Positions 8,088 through 15,761 of a stretch of DNA of 64,000 bases are shown piece after piece. Each line of letters begins with the position of its first letter. Positions within the stretch are counted from its first letter, which is position 1. Where the stretch lies: assembly GCF_002387245.1 (NCBI RefSeq), contig NZ_DGLD01000006.1, positions 1-64,000 of the forward strand. Direction: 5' to 3'. The notes beneath the pieces were generated by a model. That model ran no database searches. It was not told the origin of the DNA and saw nothing but the letters and a program-made list of their open reading frames with translations. Made by a program: the position numbers and the translations under genes. The stretch is from Brevundimonas sp. UBA4553. Lineage in GTDB: Bacteria > Pseudomonadota > Alphaproteobacteria > Caulobacterales > Caulobacteraceae.

Positions 8088-10238
8088 CTAGACGATCTTT
8101 CCGCTCGCCAGCACCGCCAACAGCAGCAAGGCCACGATGTTGGTGATCTTGATCATCGGGTTCACCGCCGGGCCGGAGGTGTCCTTGTAGGGATCGCCCA
8201 CAGTATCGCCGGTGACGGCGGCCTTGTGCGCTTCAGAGCCCTTCCCGTGGACCGCGCCGTTCTTGTCGGTGAAGCCTTCCTCGATCAGCTTCTTGGCGTT
8301 ATCCCAGGCGCCGCCTCCCGAGGTCATCGACACGGCCACGAACAAGCCCGTGACGATGACGCCCATCAGCATGGCCCCCAGGGCGGCGAAGGCGTTGGCC
8401 TTGTCCGGCTGGATGAACAGAACCACGACGAACAGGACGATCGGCGACAGCACCGGCAAGAGGCTGGGCACGATCATCTCGCGGATGGCCGCACTGGTCA
8501 GGATGTCCACCGCCTTGCCGTACTCGGGCTTGGTCTGGAAGGTCATGATGCCCGGGTTTTCGCGGAACTGGCGACGCACCTCGGCCACCACGGCCTCGGC
8601 GGCGCGGCCCACCGCCGTCATCGACATCCCGCCGAACAGGAAGGGCAGCGCCCCGCCGAACAGCAGGCCGACGACGACGTAGGGGTTGGACAGGTCGAAG
8701 GCGACCGCCCCCATGCCGTGGAAGAAGCTGCCCGGCGTCGCCTCGGCCGAGAAATGCTTCAGATCTTCCACATAGGCAGCGAACAGGACCAGAGCTCCCA
8801 GGCCCGCAGACCCGATGGCGTAGCCCTTGGTCACGGCCTTGGTGGTGTTGCCCACCGCGTCCAGAGCGTCGGTTGAGACGCGGACTTCCGGCGGCAAGCC
8901 CGCCATCTCGGCGATGCCGCCGGCGTTGTCAGTGACGGGGCCAAAGGCGTCCAGCGCCACGATCATGCCCGCCACGCCCAGCATGGTCGTAGTGGCGATG
9001 GCGATGCCGAACAGGCCCGCCAACTGGAAGGCCGCGACGATGCCGACGATGATCGTCAGGGCCGGCAGGGCCGTGGATTCAAGCGAGACGGCCAGACCCT
9101 GGATCACATTGGTGCCGTGACCCGAGACCGAGGCGTTGGCCACCGACTTGACCGGACGGAAGCCCGTGCCGGTGTAGAACTCGGTGATGACCACGATGGC
9201 CGCCGTGACCAGCAGGCCGACGACGCCGGCCCAGAACAGGTTCATCGGCTGGATCAGCAGCCCGCCCGAGGTCTCGACCGCGCCAGGCAACAGGGAGTTG
9301 ATCACCCACCAGACCGCGCCGACCGACAGGACGCCCGTCACGATCAGGCCCTGATACAGGGCGCCCATGATGTTGCCGCCCTTGCCCAGACGGACAAAGA
9401 AGGACCCCACGATCGAGGTCACGATGCAGATCCCGCAGATCGCCAGCGGCAGCAGCATCATCACTTCGACATAGGGCTGGTTGCGGAAGAAGATGGCCGC
9501 CAGGACCATGGTCGCCACGGTCGTGACGGCATAGGTCTCGAACAGGTCGGCGGCCATGCCGGCGCAGTCGCCGACGTTGTCGCCCACATTGTCGGCGATG
9601 GTGGCGGCGTTGCGGGGATCATCCTCGGGAATGCCGGCCTCGACCTTCCCCACCATGTCGCCGCCCACGTCGGCGCCCTTGGTGAAGATGCCGCCGCCCA
9701 GTCGCGCGAAGATGGAGATCAGCGAAGCGCCGAAGCCCAGGGCCACCAGTCCGTCCACGACCGTACGGCTGGTGGCGTCAAAGCCCATGCCCTGCGTCAT
9801 GAAGGCGTAGTAGCCGGACACGCCCAAGAGCGCGCCGCCGGCCACGAACATGCCGGTGATGGCGCCGGAGCGGAAGGCCAGGTCCAGCCCCTTGGCGAGG
9901 CTTTCGGACGCCGCCTGCGCCGTGCGCACATTGGCCCGCACCGAGATCAGCATGCCGGCGAACCCGGCCGCGCCGGACAGCACCGCCCCGATCAGGAACC
10001 CGAGCGCAGCCCAGGGCCCGATAAGCAAAAAGGCCGCGACCAAGATCACGACCCCCACCATACCAATCGTTGTGTACTGACGCTTCAGATAGGCCGAAGC
10101 CCCTTCCTGAATCGCCGCCGCGATTTCTCGCATCCTGTCATTACCAGTGCCGGCCTTCATCAGGGCGGCGGTCTGGACAGCGCCGTAAAGCACCCCCAGC
10201 GCGCCGGCCGCGATGACCAGCCATAGATAGTTCGTCAT
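8088..10238 (-). CDS. hppA: K+-independent proton-pumping membrane pyrophosphatase
   Basis: This 716-residue protein hydrolyses pyrophosphate while pumping protons, with about 16 membrane helices. The pyrophosphate-binding loops are present: DVGGDMVGKVEAGIPEDDP and DNVGDNVGDCAGMAADLFE in the first half. The motif GNTTKA near residue 465 carries the Lys that marks K+-independent enzymes (Ala there marks K+-dependent ones). The first canonical residue block is MTNYLWLV; ten residues upstream in frame are unlikely. It is a single-gene unit converging on bamE. Confidence 0.96.
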   Translation of the reverse strand: MTNYLWLVIAAGALGVLYGAVQTAALMKAGTGNDRMREIAAAIQEGASAYLKRQYTTIGMVGVVILVAAFLLIGPWAALGFLIGAVLSGAAGFAGMLISVRANVRTAQAASESLAKGLDLAFRSGAITGMFVAGGALLGVSGYYAFMTQGMGFDATSRTVVDGLVALGFGASLISIFARLGGGIFTKGADVGGDMVGKVEAGIPEDDPRNAATIADNVGDNVGDCAGMAADLFETYAVTTVATMVLAAIFFRNQPYVEVMMLLPLAICGICIVTSIVGSFFVRLGKGGNIMGALYQGLIVTGVLSVGAVWWVINSLLPGAVETSGGLLIQPMNLFWAGVVGLLVTAAIVVITEFYTGTGFRPVKSVANASVSGHGTNVIQGLAVSLESTALPALTIIVGIVAAFQLAGLFGIAIATTTMLGVAGMIVALDAFGPVTDNAGGIAEMAGLPPEVRVSTDALDAVGNTTKAVTKGYAIGSAGLGALVLFAAYVEDLKHFSAEATPGSFFHGMGAVAFDLSNPYVVVGLLFGGALPFLFGGMSMTAVGRAAEAVVAEVRRQFRENPGIMTFQTKPEYGKAVDILTSAAIREMIVPSLLPVLSPIVLFVVVLFIQPDKANAFAALGAMLMGVIVTGLFVAVSMTSGGGAWDNAKKLIEEGFTDKNGAVHGKGSEAHKAAVTGDTVGDPYKDTSGPAVNPMIKITNIVALLLLAVLASGKIV

Positions 10239-10419
10239 GGCGTTTCCAAGCCCTTGTGCAACAAGCACACGGATCCTTGGCGCGGGCGGGCGTTTCGCCT
10301 CTCTCCGCCTTCCGGTCCCCCCGTGCGCCTACGGACGCAACCTCACGTCCCCCGGGAATTGCGGCTTAACAGTGTCAAAAGCCGAAGCATGACGCAACAG
10401 CGGTTTCTGGAGCCTTAGC

Positions 10420-10851
10420 TTATACGCCCTGCATGCCCGTGCGGCGGCGCGGGGACTGGCTGACAACCTCGACGCGGGTCACGGCGCCGCGCCCGATCAG
10501 GGTCGTGGCCGAACGGATCAGGCTGGCGCTCAGCGCCGTCGTATCCAACGCCACCCAGGTGTCAGGCAGGACGAAGGGCGTTCGGTGCCCGGCGCGGATC
10601 AGGGCGTCGCGCAGGTGAGCCTCCTTCGCGCGGACCGCTTCCACCGTGTGGCCGGCGCCGAGGTGCAGCTTGAGCAAAATGAAGACGTAGTTCCGCACGC
10701 GGCCGTCGGTGATGACGGGCAGGCCCATGCCAGGCAGATTCAGGACGGCGGCGGCGGGTGCGGCTTTCTCGCTGGCACGTGCGACCCCAGCCACGGCAGA
10801 GGCGGTCAGGACGGCTCCGGCCGTGATCAAGGCGCGACGTTGCATGACCAT
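10420..10851 (-). CDS. Exported hypothetical protein downstream of thiL
   Basis: This 143-residue protein has an N-terminal export signal with an Arg pair (QRRALITAGAV) followed by a hydrophobic stretch ending at ARA near residue 26. The body (VRNYVFILLKLHL near residue 50, then an amphipathic helix and a final basic tail SPRRRTG) loosely recalls the C-terminal domain of FliL-type proteins, but I cannot confirm this. It follows thiL by about 33 bp and is probably co-transcribed. Function unknown. Confidence 0.7.
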   Translation of the reverse strand: MVMQRRALITAGAVLTASAVAGVARASEKAAPAAAVLNLPGMGLPVITDGRVRNYVFILLKLHLGAGHTVEAVRAKEAHLRDALIRAGHRTPFVLPDTWVALDTTALSASLIRSATTLIGRGAVTRVEVVSQSPRRRTGMQGV

Positions 10852-10884
10852 TCCCCTAGCCTGTCCCGGTTAGGATTCCGTTGC

Positions 10885-11874
10885 CTAGTCGTGGGTCCAG
10901 CCGATGCGGGTCGGAGTGATCTCCGCGCCGAGGTGACGCACGACGACGCCCCGCCCCTCGACCACGCGGCCGATCCGCGTCAGGCGGAGGTGGCGGCGCT
11001 CGGCCTCTCGGCGCAGGGCGTTCTCGGCCCCGGCCGGCACGGTCAGGATGATCTCGTAATCGTCGCCGCCGGCCGCCAGCAGCTCCAGCGCGCCTTGCGG
11101 ATCCACGCGGCTGTCCAGCCAGGCCTGGGCCGCCGCCGACAGGGGAAGGACCTCCAGATCCAGCTCGACGCCGACCTTGCTGGCCTCGGCGATATGGGCC
11201 GCATCAGCCAGCAGGCCGTCCGACACGTCGGCGCTGGCGGTGGCCAGGCCCCGCACGACGGTGGCGAACTCCACGCGCGGCATGGGGGTGCGGTAGGCGG
11301 CCTCCAGCGCGTCCATGCGCTCGGGCTCCAGCGACAGCGCCCCCTGCACCGCCTGAAGGCCCAGCCAGCCATCGCCGATCGTGCCGGTGACGAAGACCAG
11401 ATCGCCGGGACGGGCCCCGCCCCGACTGACGGTCGAGGACGACGGCGCCCAGCCCATCAGGGTGGCGGAAAAGCTGGCCGGCCCCGGCGTCTTGACCGTA
11501 TCGCCGCCCAGCAGGGCGATGTCGAAGATGGCCTGATCGCGCCGCAGGCCGGCGACAAAGGCCTCGCGCTCCGGCCAGCCGCAGCGTTCGGACCAGTGAC
11601 AGGCCAGCAGATAGCCGAAGGGCTCGGCCCCCTTGGCCGCCAGATCGGACAGGTTCACGCGCAGCAGCTTCTGCGCCACGGTGTCCAACGGGTCGTCGGG
11701 CAGGAAGTGGACGCCCTCGACGATGGCGTCCTTGGTCAAAATCAGATCGTGCCCCGGACGCGAGGGCAGCACGGCCACGTCGTCGGCAAGCCCCCTCGCC
11801 CATTCCGGGTGCGCCAGCGGCTTCAGCAGCCGCTGGATGGTCTCGAATTCGCCAGCGACGTCAATCGCGGGCAT
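10885..11874 (-). CDS. thiL: Thiamine-monophosphate kinase
   Basis: ThiL phosphorylates thiamine monophosphate to the active diphosphate. The 329-residue protein has the AIR-synthase-type fold with DLILTKDAIVEGVHF near residue 43, NLSDLAAKGAEP near 73, GGDTVKT near 118 and DVSDGLLADAAH near 213. It overlaps the nusB stop by 14 bp, a pairing (nusB-thiL) common in proteobacteria. Confidence 0.96.
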   Translation of the reverse strand: MPAIDVAGEFETIQRLLKPLAHPEWARGLADDVAVLPSRPGHDLILTKDAIVEGVHFLPDDPLDTVAQKLLRVNLSDLAAKGAEPFGYLLACHWSERCGWPEREAFVAGLRRDQAIFDIALLGGDTVKTPGPASFSATLMGWAPSSSTVSRGGARPGDLVFVTGTIGDGWLGLQAVQGALSLEPERMDALEAAYRTPMPRVEFATVVRGLATASADVSDGLLADAAHIAEASKVGVELDLEVLPLSAAAQAWLDSRVDPQGALELLAAGGDDYEIILTVPAGAENALRREAERRHLRLTRIGRVVEGRGVVVRHLGAEITPTRIGWTHD

Positions 11875-12400
11875 CGCGCGCCACGCCGTCGAGCGCCGCG
11901 TTCACGAACTTCGCCTCTGCTTCATCGAAGAAGGCCTTGGCCAGCTCGACATACTCGTCGATGACGATTTCACGCGGCACGTCGGGCTTGGACTTCAGCT
12001 CCCACGCGCCGCAGCGCAGCAGGGCGCGAAGCGTGGCGTCCAGACGTTCCATCCGCCAGTTGGAGGCAAGACGCGCCTTGACCGCCTCGTCGATGCGACG
12101 CTGGTCCTCGACCACGCCGTGGACGATGTCAGAGAACCAGTCCTCGTCGGCCTCGGCCAGGGGCGCGCCGTCGATGTCCGCGTCGAAGCGGTGGTTGCGG
12201 AACTCCTTGACGACGACTTCGACGCCCTCGCCCGCCAGTTCCATCTGATACAGAGCCTGGACGGCGGCCAGACGGGCCACCGTGCGGGCGCGACGCTGGC
12301 GGCTGGTCAGTTGCGGCTCGGCGCGAGCCCTATCCGCTTCGGCCAGTTGCGCCATGACTTCGGCGACGGTGGCCGGGGTGGTGTTGGTCGGCTCGGTCAC
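11861..12400 (-). CDS. nusB: Transcription antitermination factor NusB
   Basis: NusB with NusE binds boxA RNA and supports rRNA antitermination. The 179-residue protein has the family helical core from about residue 33: RRARTVARLAAVQALYQ, then WELKSKPDVPREIVIDEYVE and FVNAALDGVAR. The roughly 30-residue N-terminal extension is typical of Caulobacter relatives. The GTG start overlaps the ribH stop (GTGA). A much longer frame exists upstream, but it is a shadow of ribH and ribBX. Confidence 0.94.
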   Translation of the reverse strand: MTEPTNTTPATVAEVMAQLAEADRARAEPQLTSRQRRARTVARLAAVQALYQMELAGEGVEVVVKEFRNHRFDADIDGAPLAEADEDWFSDIVHGVVEDQRRIDEAVKARLASNWRMERLDATLRALLRCGAWELKSKPDVPREIVIDEYVELAKAFFDEAEAKFVNAALDGVARDARD

Positions 12401-12858
12401 GAGGCCAGTCCTCCGCGCAGGCGCTTGCGCAGCGCAATCAGGTCCAGACAGGCGCGGGCGGCGCCGCCGCCCTTGTCGCCTTCGCTCATCCGGGCGCGCG
12501 CCCAGGTCTGATCCTCGTCCTCGGTCGTCAGGATGCCGTTGCCGATGGCCAAACCCTTGAGACCCAGATGCATGATGCCGGCCGCCGACTGATCGGAGAC
12601 GATCTCGAAGTGGTAGGTCTCGCCGCGGATGACGCAGCCCAGGGCCACATAGCCGTCGTAGCGCGGCGCGGTCGGATAGCGGCCAGCCTCTTCGGCCATG
12701 GCGATGGCGGTCGGGACCTCCAGAGCGCCGGGCACGGTGACGACGTCGAACTGCACGCCTTGCGCGCGCAGGGCGTCCTTGGCCCCTTCCAGGAGGGCGT
12801 CGGCCAGATCGTCGTAGTAGCGCGCCTCGACGATCAGGACGCGGGTGGGGTCGTTCAG
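12397..12858 (-). CDS. ribH: Lumazine synthase RibH, apparently with a CTG start
   Basis: RibH condenses the ribulose-derived C4 unit with the aminopyrimidine to make lumazine. The first ATG/GTG/TTG in frame (GTG at 12756) would delete the first strand and helix, yet the frame encodes a normal N-terminus above it (VLIVEARYYDDLADALLEGA). Reading up, the only plausible start is CTG at 12858, placed as CTGA over the ribBX stop with GGAGA about nine bases upstream. That gives 153 residues, the family length. Other blocks are VPGALEVP, LGCVIRGETYHFE and the riboflavin-synthase fold end. Gene identity is firm; the start codon is inferred. Confidence 0.9.
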   Translation of the reverse strand: MNDPTRVLIVEARYYDDLADALLEGAKDALRAQGVQFDVVTVPGALEVPTAIAMAEEAGRYPTAPRYDGYVALGCVIRGETYHFEIVSDQSAAGIMHLGLKGLAIGNGILTTEDEDQTWARARMSEGDKGGGAARACLDLIALRKRLRGGLAS

Positions 12859-13988
12859 GATTGGTCTTCTCCGTCCATATCGCGCCAGCCCACGATGCGC
12901 AGGCCGTAGCCTTCAAGCGCCGTCGGATTGGGCCGCGTCGAGCTCATCACGATCATGTCTTTGACGCCGAGGTCGAGCAGAATCTGGGCGCCGACGCCAT
13001 AGGCTTTCAGCGAACGATCCACGGCGGCGGGCTTGCTGGTTCCACCGAGCCGCTCGGCCAGACCCTGAAGGCCCGGGTCGCGCAGGAAGACGACGACCCC
13101 CGGACCATCATTGGCGGTCAGGGCCTGCATCGCCTTGGGGATATAGTCCTGTCGCGCTTCGACATGACCCAGCAGGTCGGCGGCGAAGTCGATCTGGTGC
13201 ATTCGCACGACGGTGGGCTTGCTGGGGTCGATATCGCCGCGCACCAGGGCGATGTGTTCGGCGCCCTCGATGGTGTTGCGGTACAGGATCAGCTTGAACG
13301 GTCCGCCGTGGACGCTCTCAAACGGCGTCTCCAACACGCGCTCGACAAAGCGCTCGGTGCGACGCCGATAGGCGATCAGGTCGGCGATGGTGCCGATCTT
13401 CAACCCGTGCAGTTGGGCGAAGGCGACAAGGTCGGGCATCCGCGCCATCTCGCCGTCGTCCTTGATGATCTCGCAGATCACGCCGGACGGGTTCAGGCCG
13501 GCCATACGGCTGATGTCGACCGCCGCCTCGGTATGGCCCGCGCGAACCAGAACGCCGCCGTCGCGCGCGACCAGAGGGAAGATATGGCCGGGCGAGACGA
13601 TGTCGTCCACGCCACGCGTCGGGTCGGTGGCGACCTGGATCGTATGCGAGCGGTCGGCGGCCGAGATGCCCGTGGTCACGCCTTCCTTCGCCTCGATCGA
13701 GACGGTGAAGGCGGTCTTCATGCTCTCGCGGTTATCGGCGGCCATCGGCGGCAGACGAAGCTGCCGCGCGCGGTCGCCGGTCACGGCCAGGCAGACAAGC
13801 CCGCGCGCGTGCCTGATCATGAAGTTGATCTGGTCCGGCGTCGCGAACTGGGCCGGAATGACGATATCGCCCTCGTTCTCGCGATCCTCGGCGTCCACCA
13901 GGATGTAGGGACGGCCGTTGCGGGCGTCCTCGAGAATGTCCTCGATCGGGCTGATCGGGCTGTCGTTCATGTTCGCCGCCAGTTGCAT
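12855..13988 (-). CDS. ribB: 3,4-dihydroxy-2-butanone-4-phosphate synthase with degenerate GTP cyclohydrolase II domain (RibBX type)
   Basis: A 377-residue fusion. Residues 1-205 are a complete RibB domain making the four-carbon riboflavin precursor from ribulose 5-phosphate (DAEDRENEGDIVIPA, RHARGLVCLA, TGISAADRSHTI, GHTEAAVDISRMAGL). Residues about 210-370 align with GTP cyclohydrolase II, but the zinc-binding Cys cluster (normally RCDCG) is missing: the equivalent stretch reads VVRMHQIDFAADLLGHVEAR. It therefore resembles the RibBX variant described in Proteobacteria, not a working RibBA. It overlaps ribE by ATGA and ribH by CTGA. A separate RibA is expected elsewhere. Confidence 0.92.
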   Translation of the reverse strand: MQLAANMNDSPISPIEDILEDARNGRPYILVDAEDRENEGDIVIPAQFATPDQINFMIRHARGLVCLAVTGDRARQLRLPPMAADNRESMKTAFTVSIEAKEGVTTGISAADRSHTIQVATDPTRGVDDIVSPGHIFPLVARDGGVLVRAGHTEAAVDISRMAGLNPSGVICEIIKDDGEMARMPDLVAFAQLHGLKIGTIADLIAYRRRTERFVERVLETPFESVHGGPFKLILYRNTIEGAEHIALVRGDIDPSKPTVVRMHQIDFAADLLGHVEARQDYIPKAMQALTANDGPGVVVFLRDPGLQGLAERLGGTSKPAAVDRSLKAYGVGAQILLDLGVKDMIVMSSTRPNPTALEGYGLRIVGWRDMDGEDQS

Positions 13989-14578
13989 CACGCCGTCTCC
14001 TGCCAGCGCGCGAGATAACGCGCCAGCATGTCGATCTCCAGATTGACCCTGTCGCCTGCCTTCAGGGCGCCAAGCGTCGTCGCATTCCACGTATGCGGAA
14101 TGATGTTCAAGTCGAAGCGGCGCTCTTGCACCCCATTCACGGTCAGGGAAACCCCATCGACGGTGATTGAGCCCTTGGGTGCGATAAATCGGTGCAGAGG
14201 CGCGGGCGCCTCGACCACGATGCGGTGCGATCCGCCCTCGGGCGTGATGGAGACGACTTGGCCCAGCCCATCAACATGACCCGAGACGATATGGCCGCCC
14301 AGTTCGTCGCCCAGTCTGGCCGCGCGCTCCAGATTGACGCGCGCGCCCTCGGCCCAATCGCCCAGCTTGGTCTTCGACAGGGTCTCGCCGGAAACCTCGA
14401 CCGCAAACCAGCCCTCGCCCTTTTCGGTGACGGTCAGGCAGCAGCCCGCGTGGCTGATGGAAGCGCCCAGATCTATGGTCGCCGTATCCCAGACGGTTTC
14501 GACCTCATAGCGACGGTCGCGGTCGGTTTGGCGGACGCTGCGGACGCGGCCGATGTCGGTGACGATGCCGGTGAACAT
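13988..14578 (-). CDS. ribE: Riboflavin synthase alpha subunit
   Basis: RibE dismutates two lumazines into riboflavin. The 196-residue protein opens with the canonical MFTGIV and contains the two internally similar barrels: SHAGCCLTV with GHIVSGHVDG in the first, and DGVSLTVNGV with HTWNATTLG in the second. The frame is open further up, but this ATG has a GGAG site in front, preceded by a small GGTCC-GGACC hairpin. It lies inside the nrdR-ribD-ribE-ribBX-ribH-nusB-thiL run. Confidence 0.96.
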   Translation of the reverse strand: MFTGIVTDIGRVRSVRQTDRDRRYEVETVWDTATIDLGASISHAGCCLTVTEKGEGWFAVEVSGETLSKTKLGDWAEGARVNLERAARLGDELGGHIVSGHVDGLGQVVSITPEGGSHRIVVEAPAPLHRFIAPKGSITVDGVSLTVNGVQERRFDLNIIPHTWNATTLGALKAGDRVNLEIDMLARYLARWQETA

Positions 14579-14608
14579 GGATACTCCGGTCCCTTCGGAC
14601 CCAAAAAC

Positions 14609-14640
14609 ATAGTCTGAATAGTCTGAATCGTCTGAATTCA
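14609..14640. repeat. Triple GTCTGAAT direct repeat between ribD and ribE
   Basis: Three copies of GTCTGAAT at a 9-bp spacing (14612, 14621, 14630) fill the short ribD-ribE gap. A related stretch sharing GTCTGAATCGTCT lies upstream of gor near 23939. Role unknown. Confidence 0.6.
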
Positions 14641-15270
14641 GCCGCCGGAGCGCGCGTAGCGTTCCCACAGGTCGTCTCCGACAGGCTCGACGCCCAGACG
14701 ACGGAACTTGGGGGCGTCGGCCAGCTTTGCAAGCGCCAGAGACGCAATGCAGGCCCTGCCCTCCCCGCCCAGCAGAAGCGGAGCGCGGAACCATTCGATG
14801 GCGTCCACCACGCCCGCCTGCAGGAAGGAAGCGGCGACGCGGCCGCCGCCCTCGATCAGCAGGGATGTGACGCCGCGCGCGGTCAGGGCCTCCAGCACGG
14901 CGGAAACGGCGGGGTGGCCGTCGTCGGCGGCGACCGCGACGGTTTCGGCCTGGCCGATGGCGTGGGGCGCGGCGGTCGTCAGAATCAGGGTGTTTCCACT
15001 AGCGACCTTGGCCGTCGCGGGCGTGCGCAGGCGGCTGTCGAGGACCACGCGCAGCGGATGTGTTCCGGCGTAGTCGGGAAGACGCACGGTCAGTTCAGGA
15101 TCATCCGCCAGCACCGTCTCGACGCCGACCAGGATGGCGTCATGGCTCGCGCGCAAGCGATGGCCCTGCTGTCGGGCTTCCGGTCCGGTGATCCACTGGC
15201 TTTCGCCGGACGCCGTGGCGATACGGCCGTCGAGCGACGTCGCCAGCTTCAGGGTGACGCGCGGTCGCAT
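14638..15270 (-). CDS. ribD: RibD reductase domain only (pyrimidine reductase without deaminase)
   Basis: Only the C-terminal reductase half of RibD is present, 210 residues beginning RPRVTLKLATSLDGRIA, the point where the reductase domain starts in the bifunctional enzyme. Other blocks are HDAILVGVETVLADDP and LLIEGGGRVAASFL. The usual 145-residue N-terminal zinc deaminase (HAE...PCxxxGxxPPC) is absent, because nrdR occupies that position and overlaps by ATGA. The deamination step must be supplied by another gene. The end is a normal stop, so this looks like a stable single-domain enzyme and not a fresh truncation. Confidence 0.88.
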   Translation of the reverse strand: MRPRVTLKLATSLDGRIATASGESQWITGPEARQQGHRLRASHDAILVGVETVLADDPELTVRLPDYAGTHPLRVVLDSRLRTPATAKVASGNTLILTTAAPHAIGQAETVAVAADDGHPAVSAVLEALTARGVTSLLIEGGGRVAASFLQAGVVDAIEWFRAPLLLGGEGRACIASLALAKLADAPKFRRLGVEPVGDDLWERYARSGG

Positions 15271-15749
15271 CACGCCTTGCCAGGTTCGTCGGCGCTCCCG
15301 TCGAAACCCTCGTCGCCGAGGAACTTGGCGAAGTCGCCGGTGTGGCGGAAGTCCTTGTAGACCGAGGCGTAACGGACGTAAGCGACCTCATCGACCGACT
15401 TCAGCGCCTTCATGATGAAGTCGCCGACGATGTGCGAGGGGATCTCGGTCTCGCCCAGGCTTTCGAGCTGGCGCACGATGCGGCTGACCAGCAGCTCGAC
15501 CTGATCGGGCTGCACCGGGCGCTTGCGCAGGGCGATGCCCAGCGAGCGTTCCAGCTTGTCGCGGTCAAAGGGGGTGCGGCGGCCGTTCCGTTTCAGGATG
15601 ACCAGTTCGCGCAGCTGCACCCGCTCGAAGGTGGTGAAGCGCCCGTTGCACTGCGGGCAGGACCGACGGCGGCGGATGGCCGCGCCGTCGTCAGACGGGC
15701 GGCTGTCCTTGACCTGGGTGTCGGCGTTTCCGCAGAAGGGGCACTTCAT
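15270..15749 (-). CDS. nrdR: Transcriptional repressor NrdR
   Basis: NrdR senses ATP/dATP and represses ribonucleotide reductase genes. The 159-residue protein has the N-terminal zinc ribbon (CPFCG at 3-7 and CPQCNGRF near 34) followed by the ATP-cone (RNGRRTPFDRDKLERSL). It is followed by ribD with ATGA overlap and preceded by glyA, a gene order common in proteobacteria. Confidence 0.97.
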   Translation of the reverse strand: MKCPFCGNADTQVKDSRPSDDGAAIRRRRSCPQCNGRFTTFERVQLRELVILKRNGRRTPFDRDKLERSLGIALRKRPVQPDQVELLVSRIVRQLESLGETEIPSHIVGDFIMKALKSVDEVAYVRYASVYKDFRHTGDFAKFLGDEGFDGSADEPGKA

Positions 15750-15761
15750 CCGGTCGGTCCC

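Noticed and set aside
9117..10226. Long open frame antisense to hppA
   Set aside because: High-GC antisense shadow of a well-supported gene; no signal, domain or ribosome binding site.
14579..14640. FMN riboswitch before the riboflavin genes
   Set aside because: The short gap has a small hairpin and repeats but none of the RFN-element conserved blocks.
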